From DATLGD01 sp035540755 (GTDB lineage Bacteria > Actinomycetota > Actinomycetes > Mycobacteriales > SCTD01): a stretch of DNA of 18,608 bases. The stretch lies in assembly GCA_035540755.1 (NCBI GenBank), contig DATLGD010000070.1:1-18608 (forward strand), given 5' to 3'. Below are positions 1-7,482 of this stretch, piece by piece (positions within the stretch are counted from its first letter, which is position 1; each line of letters opens with the position of its first letter). The notes beneath the pieces were generated by a model, which saw only the letters and a list, made by a program, of their open reading frames with translations, was not told the origin of the DNA and ran no database searches. The position numbers and the translations under genes were made by a program.

Positions 1-14
1 GCCCCGGAGCGCTC

Positions 15-2924
15 ATGTCCACGCCGACCCGCCGCCCCTCCGCGCTGCGAGCCCTGCTCGCCGTCGCCTCGCTGTCGCTGGTGGCCGCCGGCACCGGCGC
101 CGTCGCCGCGCAGCGCTCCCCGGCGCCCGACGACTCCACCCCGGCGCGCACAGTCCCCTTCGCGCTCGTGGAGGGGCGCGACGTCGACGACCGCCGGTCC
201 ACGCCGGAGGACCGGTACGCCATGGCCGGCGGCTGCTACACCGTCGAGGCGCCGGGGCAGGGGTTCGTGGCCCGCGACGGCGGCGGGCTGGTCCTCGTGC
301 CCGACGCCGCGGCCGCGCTCCCCCTGCACTTCCAGGCCACCCGGCTCGGGGAGTACCTGCTGGCCACGAACGAGGGCCCGGACACCCGCTACGAGGGTGC
401 GTGGTGGGACGTCCGCGGCTACCTCTCGGGCGGCTCGGCCCTGCCCGCCCCTCTGCCGGGTGCGCTCCCGTCGAGCGACGTCGTCGTGGCCGACGGCCCG
501 AGCGTGGAGGCCGAGTGGCGGGTGGAGGTGGCCGAGGCCGGTCCGAAGGGCCGGGGCCCGGCGCGTTCGTTCTCCTTCGCCCTGCCGGCTCGCGATGCCG
601 TGCTCACCGTGCAGGACGGCACCCTCGCGCTCGCCCCGGCGGCCGGCGCCGAGGCGACGCCGCTGGCCCTGCGGCACGTGCCCGACGACGACCCGGCCGA
701 CGACCCGAACGGCGCCGCGTGCGCCACCTGGCCGGAGGTCGACACCGGGGCCAGCGGAGCGCCGCAGCCGGTCGCCGAGAGCGCCGCGAGCGAGGCGCGC
801 GGCTTCTTCGAGGCGCACGTTCACGGGATGGCCTTCGAGTTCCTCGGCGGCGAGCTGCGCTGCGGCCGGCCGTGGCACGAGTACGGCGTGGAGTTCGCCC
901 TCGGCGGCTGCGACCAGGAGGGCAAGCCGCTCAACCGCTTCCTCGAGGTGCCGCTCGGTGGCATGCCGGCGAGCGACCCCGTGGCCGAGTACGACCCGGT
1001 GGGCTGGCCGACGTTCTCCTACTGGCCGCAGCCCCGGACGCTCACCCACGAGCAGTTCTACTGGCGCTGGCTGGAGCGGGCGCACGCCGGCGGCCTGCGG
1101 CTGCTGACGAACCTGCTGGTCGACAACACCGCGCTCTGCCAGCTCTACCCGCAGAAGAAGAACAGCTGCAACGAGATGGACGGCGTGCGCCTGCAGGCGC
1201 AGCGGCTGTTCGAGCTGCAGGACTACGTCGACGCGCAGGCGGGCGGACCGGGCGAGGGCTGGTTCCGGATCGTGACGAGCCCCGCGCAGGCGCGCCAGGT
1301 GGTCAACGCCGGACGCCTGGCCGTCGTGCTCGGCATCGAGGTGTCGGAGCTGTTCGACTGCCGCGAGGTGCTCGACCAGCCGCAGTGCACGACCGAGCAG
1401 ATCGACGAGCGCCTGCAGGAGGTGTTCGACATGGGCGTGCGCCAGATGGAGCTGGTGAACAAGTTCGACAACGCCCTGACCGGCGTCACCGGCGACGGCG
1501 GCACGACCGGCCCCGTCGTCAACACCGGCAACCGGTACGTCACCGGCCACTTCTGGGACATGCGCAGCTGTGAGCCGGACGGCCACACCCACCAGCACGG
1601 CGTCGACGGGGACGAGCACGACAAGACCCAGCCGGTGCCCACCGACGCCACGCCGGGCGACGGCGAGGGCGTCGACGCGCTGGCCGGCCGGGTGCTCGAC
1701 CAGTTCGGCGGGATCACCCGCGGGTTCGTCGCGCCGGTCTACGGGCCGGGGCCGCACTGCAACGCGCGCGGGCTCACCGAGCTGGGGCGGCACCTCATCG
1801 CCCGCATGGTCGAGAAGGGCATGATCTTCGACCCCGACCACATGAGCGCCTCCGCCCAGCGCGAGGCGATGGACCTGATCGAGGGCCCGCTGTGGGCGGC
1901 GGAGCAGCAGCGCGCGGCGGAGCAGGGGCGGCCGGCCCGCCGCCCGGCGGTGATCTCCAGCCACAGCTGGGCCAACGACGTGATCTACCAGCGCATCTAC
2001 CGGGCGGACGGCCTGGTCGCCCCGCGCACCGACGATGCCGCCTCGTTCGTACGTGCGTGGGCCGAGCACCGCGACTTCGCCGCCCGCAACGCCCCGGCCG
2101 GCCACACCTTCGGGCTGGGCTACGGCGCCGACACCAACGGGCTCGGCGGGCAGCCCGGCCCGCGCCGTGAGGCCGCGACGCGGGTCGACTACGCAGCCGG
2201 CTGGCAGGCGCCGATCGGCGGCGTCCGGCTGAGCCAGCACACCAGCGGGCTGCGCACCTTCGACGTCAACACCGAGGGCGTGTCGCACTACGGGCTGTTC
2301 GCCGACTGGTTCCACGAGCTGTCGCTCGCGGCCGACGAGCTCGCGCCCGAGCGCGGCGGCGGCGCAGCGATCCTCGACGACATGCTGGGCGGCGCCGAGG
2401 CCTACCTGCAGCTGTGGGAGCGGGCCGTCTACGGCGGCGGCGAGTGCGTCCGCGACGGCTCGACCCTGCAGCAGGAGGACCTGCACGCAGCGCTCGGCCT
2501 CGAGCTGGAGCGGTTCCTGGCCGCCGTCGGGCAGCCGGTCGACCGGGACGGCGCTGCCTACCGCTACTGCGTCGAGGACGACGACGGCGAGCTGCAGCAC
2601 CTCGACGTCGCCTTCGACGCCGCCGGGACCGCCGTCGACGCCGCGCCCGCAGGCCCGACCACGACGAGCCCGACCGAGGACGCTGCGGCCGGCGTCGACG
2701 TGGACGACCACGACCACGCGGCGCACGACCATGCCGCGGTCGACGCGACCGGCTCCGGGGAGGTCCGTGCCGCGACGGACGCCGGCGACCGGTCGCTGTC
2801 CGCCGCGCTGACGTCGAGCCCCGCCGGCGTCGGCGTCAGCGCGCTGCTGCTGCTGGCCGTCGTCCTGCTGGGCGTGCAGGTCGCCGTCGACCGGCGCCGC
2901 ACCCAGCAGCACGCCCGGCGGTAG
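15..2924 (+). CDS. Secreted, C-terminally anchored M19/amidohydrolase-like metallohydrolase
   Basis: The 969-residue protein is probably an extracellular metal-dependent hydrolase distantly related to membrane dipeptidase (peptidase M19); its substrate is unknown. It starts at ATG with CGGAG 4 nt upstream. Residues 1-33 look like a signal peptide ending near GAVAAQ. Residues about 35-265 match nothing I recognise. The hydrolase part begins with an HVH motif (H268, H270), typical of the first metal ligands in amidohydrolase barrels. It continues with VLGIEVSELFD and MGVRQMELVNKFDNALTG (compare the M19 GvR..LtH...N segment), FDPDHMS (H609), SSHSW (H650) and GLGYGADTNG (D706), which follow the M19 order of motifs. 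The tail has a Thr/Pro linker, a His/Asp-rich stretch near residues 896-906, a hydrophobic helix at about 939-958 and a basic end (DRRRTQQHARR), as in a cell-surface anchored protein. It is about twice the usual M19 length (350-450). Confident on secretion and metallohydrolase fold, unsure of activity. Confidence 0.8.
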   Translation: MSTPTRRPSALRALLAVASLSLVAAGTGAVAAQRSPAPDDSTPARTVPFALVEGRDVDDRRSTPEDRYAMAGGCYTVEAPGQGFVARDGGGLVLVPDAAAALPLHFQATRLGEYLLATNEGPDTRYEGAWWDVRGYLSGGSALPAPLPGALPSSDVVVADGPSVEAEWRVEVAEAGPKGRGPARSFSFALPARDAVLTVQDGTLALAPAAGAEATPLALRHVPDDDPADDPNGAACATWPEVDTGASGAPQPVAESAASEARGFFEAHVHGMAFEFLGGELRCGRPWHEYGVEFALGGCDQEGKPLNRFLEVPLGGMPASDPVAEYDPVGWPTFSYWPQPRTLTHEQFYWRWLERAHAGGLRLLTNLLVDNTALCQLYPQKKNSCNEMDGVRLQAQRLFELQDYVDAQAGGPGEGWFRIVTSPAQARQVVNAGRLAVVLGIEVSELFDCREVLDQPQCTTEQIDERLQEVFDMGVRQMELVNKFDNALTGVTGDGGTTGPVVNTGNRYVTGHFWDMRSCEPDGHTHQHGVDGDEHDKTQPVPTDATPGDGEGVDALAGRVLDQFGGITRGFVAPVYGPGPHCNARGLTELGRHLIARMVEKGMIFDPDHMSASAQREAMDLIEGPLWAAEQQRAAEQGRPARRPAVISSHSWANDVIYQRIYRADGLVAPRTDDAASFVRAWAEHRDFAARNAPAGHTFGLGYGADTNGLGGQPGPRREAATRVDYAAGWQAPIGGVRLSQHTSGLRTFDVNTEGVSHYGLFADWFHELSLAADELAPERGGGAAILDDMLGGAEAYLQLWERAVYGGGECVRDGSTLQQEDLHAALGLELERFLAAVGQPVDRDGAAYRYCVEDDDGELQHLDVAFDAAGTAVDAAPAGPTTTSPTEDAAAGVDVDDHDHAAHDHAAVDATGSGEVRAATDAGDRSLSAALTSSPAGVGVSALLLLAVVLLGVQVAVDRRRTQQHARR

Positions 2925-2925
2925 G

Positions 2926-3218
2926 TCAGCCCGGCGGGCGCCGCATGCGCGGGTTCGAGCTCTCCAGGTAGGCCGGGACCCCGTCGGCGTCGCAGCGGTC
3001 GAGCACCGGCTGGGGTGGCGCCGCTCGAACACCGACTGCACCCGCAGGGCCCGGGCGACGCCGCCGCGAGGGCGCTGAAGACGGCGGTGAGCCGCTGCTC
3101 GCGGCCCGCCCCGCGCACCAGCCACGCCCACAGCGGGTCCTCGACGAACGCCGGCCCCAGCCAGCACGGCGCCCGCCGCCTCCGCGCCCCGCGCCCGGGT
3201 CAGCTCCACGACTCCCAC
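2926..3218 (-). pseudogene. Decayed GNAT-family N-acetyltransferase remnant
   Basis: Read on the minus strand, pieces of one acetyltransferase lie in the right order but in different frames. The probable start is GTG at 3218 (VGVVELTRARGAEAAG) with GGGGAG upstream. A second frame then gives AFVEDPLWAWLVRGAGREQR and LTAVFSAL. A third frame gives PVLDRCDADGVPAYLESSNP and ends at the TGA at 2926. The last piece is very like the stretch just after the acetyl-CoA loop in GNAT proteins. The central part of the family (the HWYL...GVDP..QGxGxG region) is absent, and so is the end after ESSNPR (normally ..FYERHGF). I therefore infer at least two frameshifts and an internal deletion. It cannot make an active enzyme and fills most of the 374-bp gap between its neighbours. 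Confidence 0.7.
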
Positions 3219-3240
3219 GCTGCACTCCCCCGCACGGCCA

Positions 3241-3273
3241 CGGCCCCGCCGGGCAGTCTGCCGGGCGGGGCCG
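3241..3273 (-). terminator. Strong GC hairpin after the secreted-protein gene
   Basis: The two arms are 16 nt (CGGCCCCGCCGGGCAG and CTGCCGGGCGGGGCCG) around one central base, with one mismatch. The hairpin lies 25 nt past the stop codon of the minus-strand gene ending at 3299. There is no T-run, as is common for actinobacterial hairpin terminators. It could also stop plus-strand transcription. Confidence 0.6.
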
Positions 3274-3298
3274 CGCGGTCGTGCGGGGTGGTGCGGGC

Positions 3299-4222
3299 TC
3301 AGCCGATCGGGGCCGAGGTGTAGGTGCAGGAGCTCGACGCGCCCTCGCAGGTGCGCACGAACAGGGTGGTGCGGGTCGTCGGTGCGGCCACGGTGCCGGA
3401 CCAGCTCTGACCGTCGAGCGTGGCCGGGACGTACTGCAGGGTCGCCGGGTTGGAGGTGGCGACTCCGCTCGCGAGGCTCACGTTCGGGCCGGCGTAGTAC
3501 GGGTTCCAGCCGTTGATGACGTCGCTGGTGTTGGCGTTCGACACGCCCGCCTGGAAGGCGGCGGTGATGCTCATGCCGGCGGTCTGGACCTCGGTGATCA
3601 CCGCTCCCGGCGCGATCGCCGGAGCGACCTCGAGGCCGAACGGCACGTCCATCGTCACCTGCTTGTTCGCGACGTCGAAGGCGCCGGTGAGGAAGGCGAT
3701 GTGCGGGCAGCTGGCGACGGGCGTGCCCATGTAGCTGTCGGTGCAGTTGCCGCGCAGCTGGAAGAACCCGTTCTTGCTCAGCGCAGCAGCGTGCCCGGCC
3801 GCGTCGTCGAGCACGGTGGTCGAGCCCATGTTCGTGCGCTTGGCCTGCAGCTGGAACGTCTTGTCCCCGATGCCGAACGACCACGTGTAGCGGGTCCCCT
3901 CCGGCGGCACCTGAGCGGGCAGTGAGTCCAGCTGCCAGATGAACCGCAGACCCTTCCCGTCCTCGAGCGGGGCGATGAGCGCGTCGACGAGCTGGACGCC
4001 GGCGTGGCCGCCGACGGGGGCCACCGGCGGGTCGGTGTTGGTGCCGCCGACCGAGGCGGCCTGGACGACGCCGTCGAAGACCGCCGTACCGGCGGCGGTG
4101 ACGGTGGTGCCGGCCCGGCTCACCGTCTCGACGGTGACGGCGGTGGGGGCGGCGAGGGCGGAGGTGGCGAGGGCCGCGGCGGTGGCGGTGACCACCAGGG
4201 CGACGAGCGGGCGGGTGCGCAT
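3299..4222 (-). CDS. Secreted protein of unknown function, probably beta-rich
   Basis: I do not recognise the family. The 307-residue protein starts at ATG with CGGAG about 7 nt upstream. Residues 1-25 are a clear Sec signal peptide (MRTRPLVALVVT..., cleavage near SALA-A). The mature chain is rich in Thr, Val, Ala and Gly, with alternating hydrophobic residues that suggest a beta-sandwich. It has four cysteines, in two close pairs: C160/C172 (GNC...SCPH) and C292/C299 (CEGASSSC). These would fit two local disulfides in an exported protein. There is no membrane segment, LPXTG signal or lipobox. It appears to be transcribed alone, with a 116-bp gap upstream and a hairpin downstream. Confidence 0.75.
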   Translation of the reverse strand: MRTRPLVALVVTATAAALATSALAAPTAVTVETVSRAGTTVTAAGTAVFDGVVQAASVGGTNTDPPVAPVGGHAGVQLVDALIAPLEDGKGLRFIWQLDSLPAQVPPEGTRYTWSFGIGDKTFQLQAKRTNMGSTTVLDDAAGHAAALSKNGFFQLRGNCTDSYMGTPVASCPHIAFLTGAFDVANKQVTMDVPFGLEVAPAIAPGAVITEVQTAGMSITAAFQAGVSNANTSDVINGWNPYYAGPNVSLASGVATSNPATLQYVPATLDGQSWSGTVAAPTTRTTLFVRTCEGASSSCTYTSAPIG

Positions 4223-4319
4223 GAGCGGCTCCGGGACGTGGTGAGGGCACCACCTGCGGCGGTGGCCGCGGGTTGCGGATCCCTTTCGCCGTGTGAGGCC
4301 GATCTCCTGCCCGGTACGT

Positions 4320-4333
4320 CCGACCGGGGTCGG
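4320..4333 (-). terminator. Possible weak terminator after pncA
   Basis: CCGACC-GG-GGTCGG (six-base arms; about five pairs with a four-base loop) lies 5 nt beyond the stop codon of the nicotinamidase gene on the minus strand. It is short and has no T-run, so it may be chance in DNA this GC-rich. Confidence 0.25.
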
Positions 4334-4338
4334 TCCGG

Positions 4339-4923
4339 CTAGGCCAGCTGGGCGCCGGCCTGCGCCATCCGTGACAGCGCCCGGTCGCCGTCGCCGGGCT
4401 CGAGGTCCACCGGCCGCACCGCTGCGGTGAGCACCGTCGTCGGGAAGCCGAGCCGGACGGCGTCAAGCACGGTCTCGAGCACGCAGTAGTCGGTGGCGAT
4501 GCCGCACACGACCAGCCGCTCGACGCCGCGCTCGCGCAGGAGCGCCTCGAGCGGCGTCGGCGACTCGGCCCCGGTGACCGGGTCCCGCACGGTGAAGCCG
4601 GAGTAGCCGTCCTCGCCCCCGGTGCCCTTGCGCACCCGCTCCCCCGGCGCGTCGAGCCCCGGGTGCAGCTCGGCGCCCCACGTGCCGCCGACGCAGTGCA
4701 CCGGCCACGTGCCGCCGTCCTTGGCGAAGTGCGGGGTGTCGGTTGGGTGCCAGTCCTGGGTGCAGACGACGAGTGCTCCGGCGGCCCGCGCCTCGGCGGC
4801 CTCGCGGGTCGCCGCCGCGGCGACCTGCTCGCCGCCGCGCACGGCCAGCCCGCCGTGCGGGTCGGCGAAGTCGTTCTGCACGTCGACGACCACCAGTGCG
4901 GTCGCGGCGTCGTAGCGGGTCAT
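4339..4923 (-). CDS. pncA: Nicotinamidase (isochorismatase-fold cysteine hydrolase)
   Basis: It hydrolyses nicotinamide to nicotinate and ammonia in the cytoplasm, feeding the Preiss-Handler NAD salvage route. The protein has 194 residues, close to the family's usual 185-215. The catalytic triad is visible: D14 in VVDVQNDF, K99 in RVRKG and C147 in GIATDYCV. Metal ligands are also in place: D57 and H59 in TQDWHP, H65 in TPHF and H76 in WPVHC. The start ATG has GGAGGA at a good distance, inside the end of pncB. The two genes overlap by 4 nt (ATGA), so translation is probably coupled. Preserved metal ligands separate it from generic isochorismatase-like hydrolases. Pyrazinamidase activity is a common side reaction of the family but cannot be read from sequence. 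Confidence 0.93.
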   Translation of the reverse strand: MTRYDAATALVVVDVQNDFADPHGGLAVRGGEQVAAAATREAAEARAAGALVVCTQDWHPTDTPHFAKDGGTWPVHCVGGTWGAELHPGLDAPGERVRKGTGGEDGYSGFTVRDPVTGAESPTPLEALLRERGVERLVVCGIATDYCVLETVLDAVRLGFPTTVLTAAVRPVDLEPGDGDRALSRMAQAGAQLA

Positions 4924-6194
4924 GCCGGTCCTCCGGGCTCGAAGATCGTCGGGATCGGCTCACCGGGAGCCAGCGAGAGGTCGGGGAGCTCCGCCTTGGC
5001 GGCTGCGTGCTTGGCCCGGGCGGCCGCGAGGTCGAGGTCGGCCACCACCTCGCCGGAGCGGACCACCGTCGACTGCAGCACGCGGTGCGGGCCCTGCGGC
5101 GGTGGCGCTCCGGCCGGCAGGACGAGCTCGGCCACGGCTCGTCCGGCGTCGTCGAGCCGGCGGCAGGCGGTCCTGGCGCCGGGGACGTCGGTCTTGCCCT
5201 CCGACCGCTTGGCGACGCCGACGCCGTCCTGCTCCACGACCTTGTAGACCAGGCTCGCGCTCGGCGCCCCACCCCCGGCCGCCAGCTTCGACCCGACCCC
5301 GAACGCGTTCGCGCCGGCCGCCCGCACCTCCGGGATGCTGGCCTCGTCGAGGTCGCCCGTGCACACGATCTGCGTGGCCGCGGCGCCGAGCTCGTCCAGC
5401 AGCCGGCGGACCTGCGGCACGAGGGCCGGCAGGTTCCCGCTGTCGAGGCGGACGGCGGCAAGCCCCGGCCCGGCCACCTCGACGGCGGTGCGCACGCCGT
5501 CGAGGACGTCGTAGGTGTCGACGAGCAGCACCGTGGCCGGCCCGGCCGCGGCGACGTAGGCGGCCAAGGCCTCCTTCTCGGTCGGGTGGGCGAGGACGAA
5601 GGCGTGCGCGACCGTGCCGCTCGTCGGCACACCGTGCAGCCGGCCCGCGGCGAGGTTCGAGGTCGTGTCGAAGCCGCACATCCACGCTGTGCGGGCGTTG
5701 GCGACGGCCGCCTGCTCGTGCGCCCGGCGGCTGCCCATCTCGATGAGCCGTGCGTCGCCGGCCGCGGTCCGGATCCGGGCCGCGGCGGCCGCCACCGCGC
5801 TGTCGCCGTTCAGGCACGACAGCAGCAGCGTCTCGAGCAGCACGCCGTCGCCGAAGGTCGACCGGACCTGCACCAGCGGCGAGCGCGGCACCCACACCTC
5901 ACCCTCGGCGTAGGCGGTGATGTCACCACCGAAGCGCCAGGCCTCGAGGTGGCGAGCCGTCTCCGGCCGCACCACGCGCTCGGAGACCAGCCAGGACAGC
6001 TCGTCGGCGTCGAACCGGAAGTCCGGCAGGTGCGCCAGGAAGCGGTGCAGCCCGGACAGAACCCCGTACCGGCGGCCGGCCGGCAGCCTGCGGGCGAAGA
6101 CCTGGAAGACGACCGGCCGCTGCGCGAGGCCGGACGCCAGGGCGGCGTCGAGCATCGTCAGCTCGTAGCGGTCGGTCAGCAGCGCGGTCCCCAC
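4920..6194 (-). CDS. pncB: Nicotinate phosphoribosyltransferase
   Basis: It converts nicotinate, PRPP and ATP to nicotinate mononucleotide, the committed step of NAD salvage from nicotinate. The 424-residue length fits the bacterial family. The N-terminus TALLTDRYELTMLDAAL is diagnostic. Other family motifs are the IEMGSRRAHE segment (about 151-160), the GTVAHAFV motif with the histidine normally phosphorylated (H197), VDTYD (226-230), VRLDSGNL (248-255), CTGDLDE (278-284) and FGVGSKL (298-304). It uses a GTG start (minus-strand codon at 6194-6192) that begins right at the conserved motif, and no strong Shine-Dalgarno is visible. The gene lies 47 nt downstream of the SDR gene and overlaps pncA, so an SDR-pncB-pncA transcript is possible and pncB-pncA coupling is very likely. 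Confidence 0.95.
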   Translation of the reverse strand: MGTALLTDRYELTMLDAALASGLAQRPVVFQVFARRLPAGRRYGVLSGLHRFLAHLPDFRFDADELSWLVSERVVRPETARHLEAWRFGGDITAYAEGEVWVPRSPLVQVRSTFGDGVLLETLLLSCLNGDSAVAAAAARIRTAAGDARLIEMGSRRAHEQAAVANARTAWMCGFDTTSNLAAGRLHGVPTSGTVAHAFVLAHPTEKEALAAYVAAAGPATVLLVDTYDVLDGVRTAVEVAGPGLAAVRLDSGNLPALVPQVRRLLDELGAAATQIVCTGDLDEASIPEVRAAGANAFGVGSKLAAGGGAPSASLVYKVVEQDGVGVAKRSEGKTDVPGARTACRRLDDAGRAVAELVLPAGAPPPQGPHRVLQSTVVRSGEVVADLDLAAARAKHAAAKAELPDLSLAPGEPIPTIFEPGGPA

Positions 6195-6241
6195 GGGCTG
6201 CAGCCTGCCGCACCTCAGGCCGGCCGCCGCAGGGAGGCCGT

Positions 6242-7126
6242 CTAGGGGAAGGGCATGCCGCCGGCGACGCCGATCCGCTCGCCAGTGATGTAGCTGGACT
6301 CCGCCGAGGCCAGGAAGACGAACGCCGGGGCGACCTCCGCCGGCTGCGCCACCCGCCCGAGCGGCGTCTCGCTGCCGAAGTCCTCCACCTCGCCCTCGGG
6401 CAACGTGGCCGGGATCAGCGGCGTCCAGATCGGGCCGGGCGCCACGGTGTTCACCCGGATGCCCTTGTCGGCGAGCTCGGTGGCGAGACCGCGGGTGAAG
6501 TTCACGATCGCGGCCTTGGTCGTCGCGTAGTCGAGCAGGCTCGGGGAGGGCGAGTAGGCCTGGATCGACGACGTGTTGAGGATCGACGAGCCGGGCGGCA
6601 TGTGCGGCACCGCCGCCTTGCTCAGCCAGAACATCGCGTAGACGTTCGTCTTCATCACCCGGTCGAACTGCTCGGTGCTGATGTCGGCGATCCCGCTCTG
6701 CGCCATCTGGTGCGCGGCGTTGTTGACCAGCAGGTCGATGCCGCCGAGCTCGTCGACGGTGCGCTGAACCAGCGCGAGGCAGTGCTGCTCGCCCGAGATG
6801 TCGCCAGGGGCCAGCACGGCCGTCCGGCCGGCTTCGCGCACCAGGCGCGCGCTCTCCTCGGCGTCCTCCTGCTCCTCGGGCAGGTACGACAGGACCACGT
6901 CGGCACCCTCGCGGGCGAAGGCGAGGGCGACGGCGCGCCCGATCCCGGAGTCGCCGCCGGTGATCAGGGCGCGCCGGCCCTCGAGCCGGCCGCTGCCGCG
7001 GTAGGAGTCCTCGCCGTGGTCGGCCCGCGGCGTCAGCGCGGCCTCCGTGCCGGGGTGGGGCTGCTGCTGGCCGGGCGGCTGCGCCGGCGCGGCGGACGGG
7101 TCCTCGGGGGTGTGCTGGTCGGTCAC
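6242..7126 (-). CDS. SDR-family oxidoreductase, general-stress-protein-39 type
   Basis: The 294-residue classical short-chain dehydrogenase has a ~45-residue Pro/Gln-rich N-terminal extension, as in the YghA/YdaD (GSP39) group. The Rossmann motif is TGGDSGIGR (residues 57-64), followed by NNAA (135-138) and the active site N161, S187, Y200 and K204 (YATTK). VNTVAPGPIWTPL (225-237) is the usual PG motif after strand 6. The start is GTG with TGGAGGAAC upstream. Substrate and NAD/NADP choice are not certain; GSP39 relatives are linked to stress and reduce aldehydes or ketones. The gene sits 26 nt after a small hydrophilic ORF and 47 nt before pncB on the same strand. Its divergent neighbour is a trehalose-type synthase, which would suit a stress role. 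Confidence 0.9.
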   Translation of the reverse strand: MTDQHTPEDPSAAPAQPPGQQQPHPGTEAALTPRADHGEDSYRGSGRLEGRRALITGGDSGIGRAVALAFAREGADVVLSYLPEEQEDAEESARLVREAGRTAVLAPGDISGEQHCLALVQRTVDELGGIDLLVNNAAHQMAQSGIADISTEQFDRVMKTNVYAMFWLSKAAVPHMPPGSSILNTSSIQAYSPSPSLLDYATTKAAIVNFTRGLATELADKGIRVNTVAPGPIWTPLIPATLPEGEVEDFGSETPLGRVAQPAEVAPAFVFLASAESSYITGERIGVAGGMPFP

Positions 7127-7152
7127 GCGTTCCTCCAGGCGGGTCGGCGGGC

Positions 7153-7398
7153 TCAGGTGCCGGACGGCGACCGCGGCGGGGTGTCCTCGCCCGACGTACC
7201 GGTGCCCGAGACGTCGAGCGGGCTGTCCGGCGGCGGTGCGCCGCCGCCCTCCTTCTGCTCCGCCTGGGTGCCGACTCCGCCGGTGCCGGCCGACGCCGAG
7301 GAAGCCGGCGGTGGAGGTCCGTCCCCGGACGGCTCGTGCCCGGTGCCGCCGGTCGTGGCGGCGTCGGGCTCGGATGAGGGCTGCACGTTCTCGGCCAC
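7153..7398 (-). CDS. Small hydrophilic Gly/Pro/Ser-rich protein upstream of the SDR
   Basis: This short ORF encodes 81 residues from GTG at 7398, with a strong GGAGG 5 nt upstream. It ends 26 nt before the SDR start. The protein starts VAENVQPSSEPDAATTGGTG and ends SGEDTPPRSPSGT. It is almost entirely Gly, Pro, Ser, Thr, Ala and acidic residues, with no hydrophobic core, cysteine or membrane segment. It is therefore probably disordered, like the N-terminal extension of the SDR that follows. Small proteins of this kind are sometimes stress-induced, but no function can be assigned. The good ribosome site and operon-like spacing are the main evidence that it is translated. Confidence 0.5.
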   Translation of the reverse strand: MAENVQPSSEPDAATTGGTGHEPSGDGPPPPASSASAGTGGVGTQAEQKEGGGAPPPDSPLDVSGTGTSGEDTPPRSPSGT

Positions 7399-7437
7399 CG
7401 GGACCTCCGGGTGTGGGATGAGCAGGTCGCCGCGGTG

Positions 7438-7472
7438 TGCCCCGTGGAGCATCGGTCGAACGCGACGGGGCA
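7438..7472. promoter_or_regulatory. Inverted repeat in the divergent intergenic region
   Basis: TGCCCCGT (7438-7445) and ACGGGGCA (7465-7472) are perfect 8-nt arms around a 19-nt spacer. They lie in the 84-bp gap between the small minus-strand gene and the plus-strand GT20 gene. The right arm is 10 nt from the chosen GTG start and touches its AGGATCAGG ribosome site. It may be an operator shared by both directions or a hairpin masking the ribosome site. No clear promoter hexamers could be identified. Confidence 0.3.
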
Positions 7473-7482
7473 GGATCAGGCC

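Noticed and set aside
4245..4266. GGCACCACC...GGTGGCC imperfect hairpin upstream of the secreted-protein gene
   Set aside because: Short, with a bulge, and expected by chance at this GC content. No riboswitch pattern is recognised.
4743..6245. 500-codon plus-strand frame opposite pncB/pncA
   Set aside because: Composition shadow; the minus-strand enzymes carry full family motifs.
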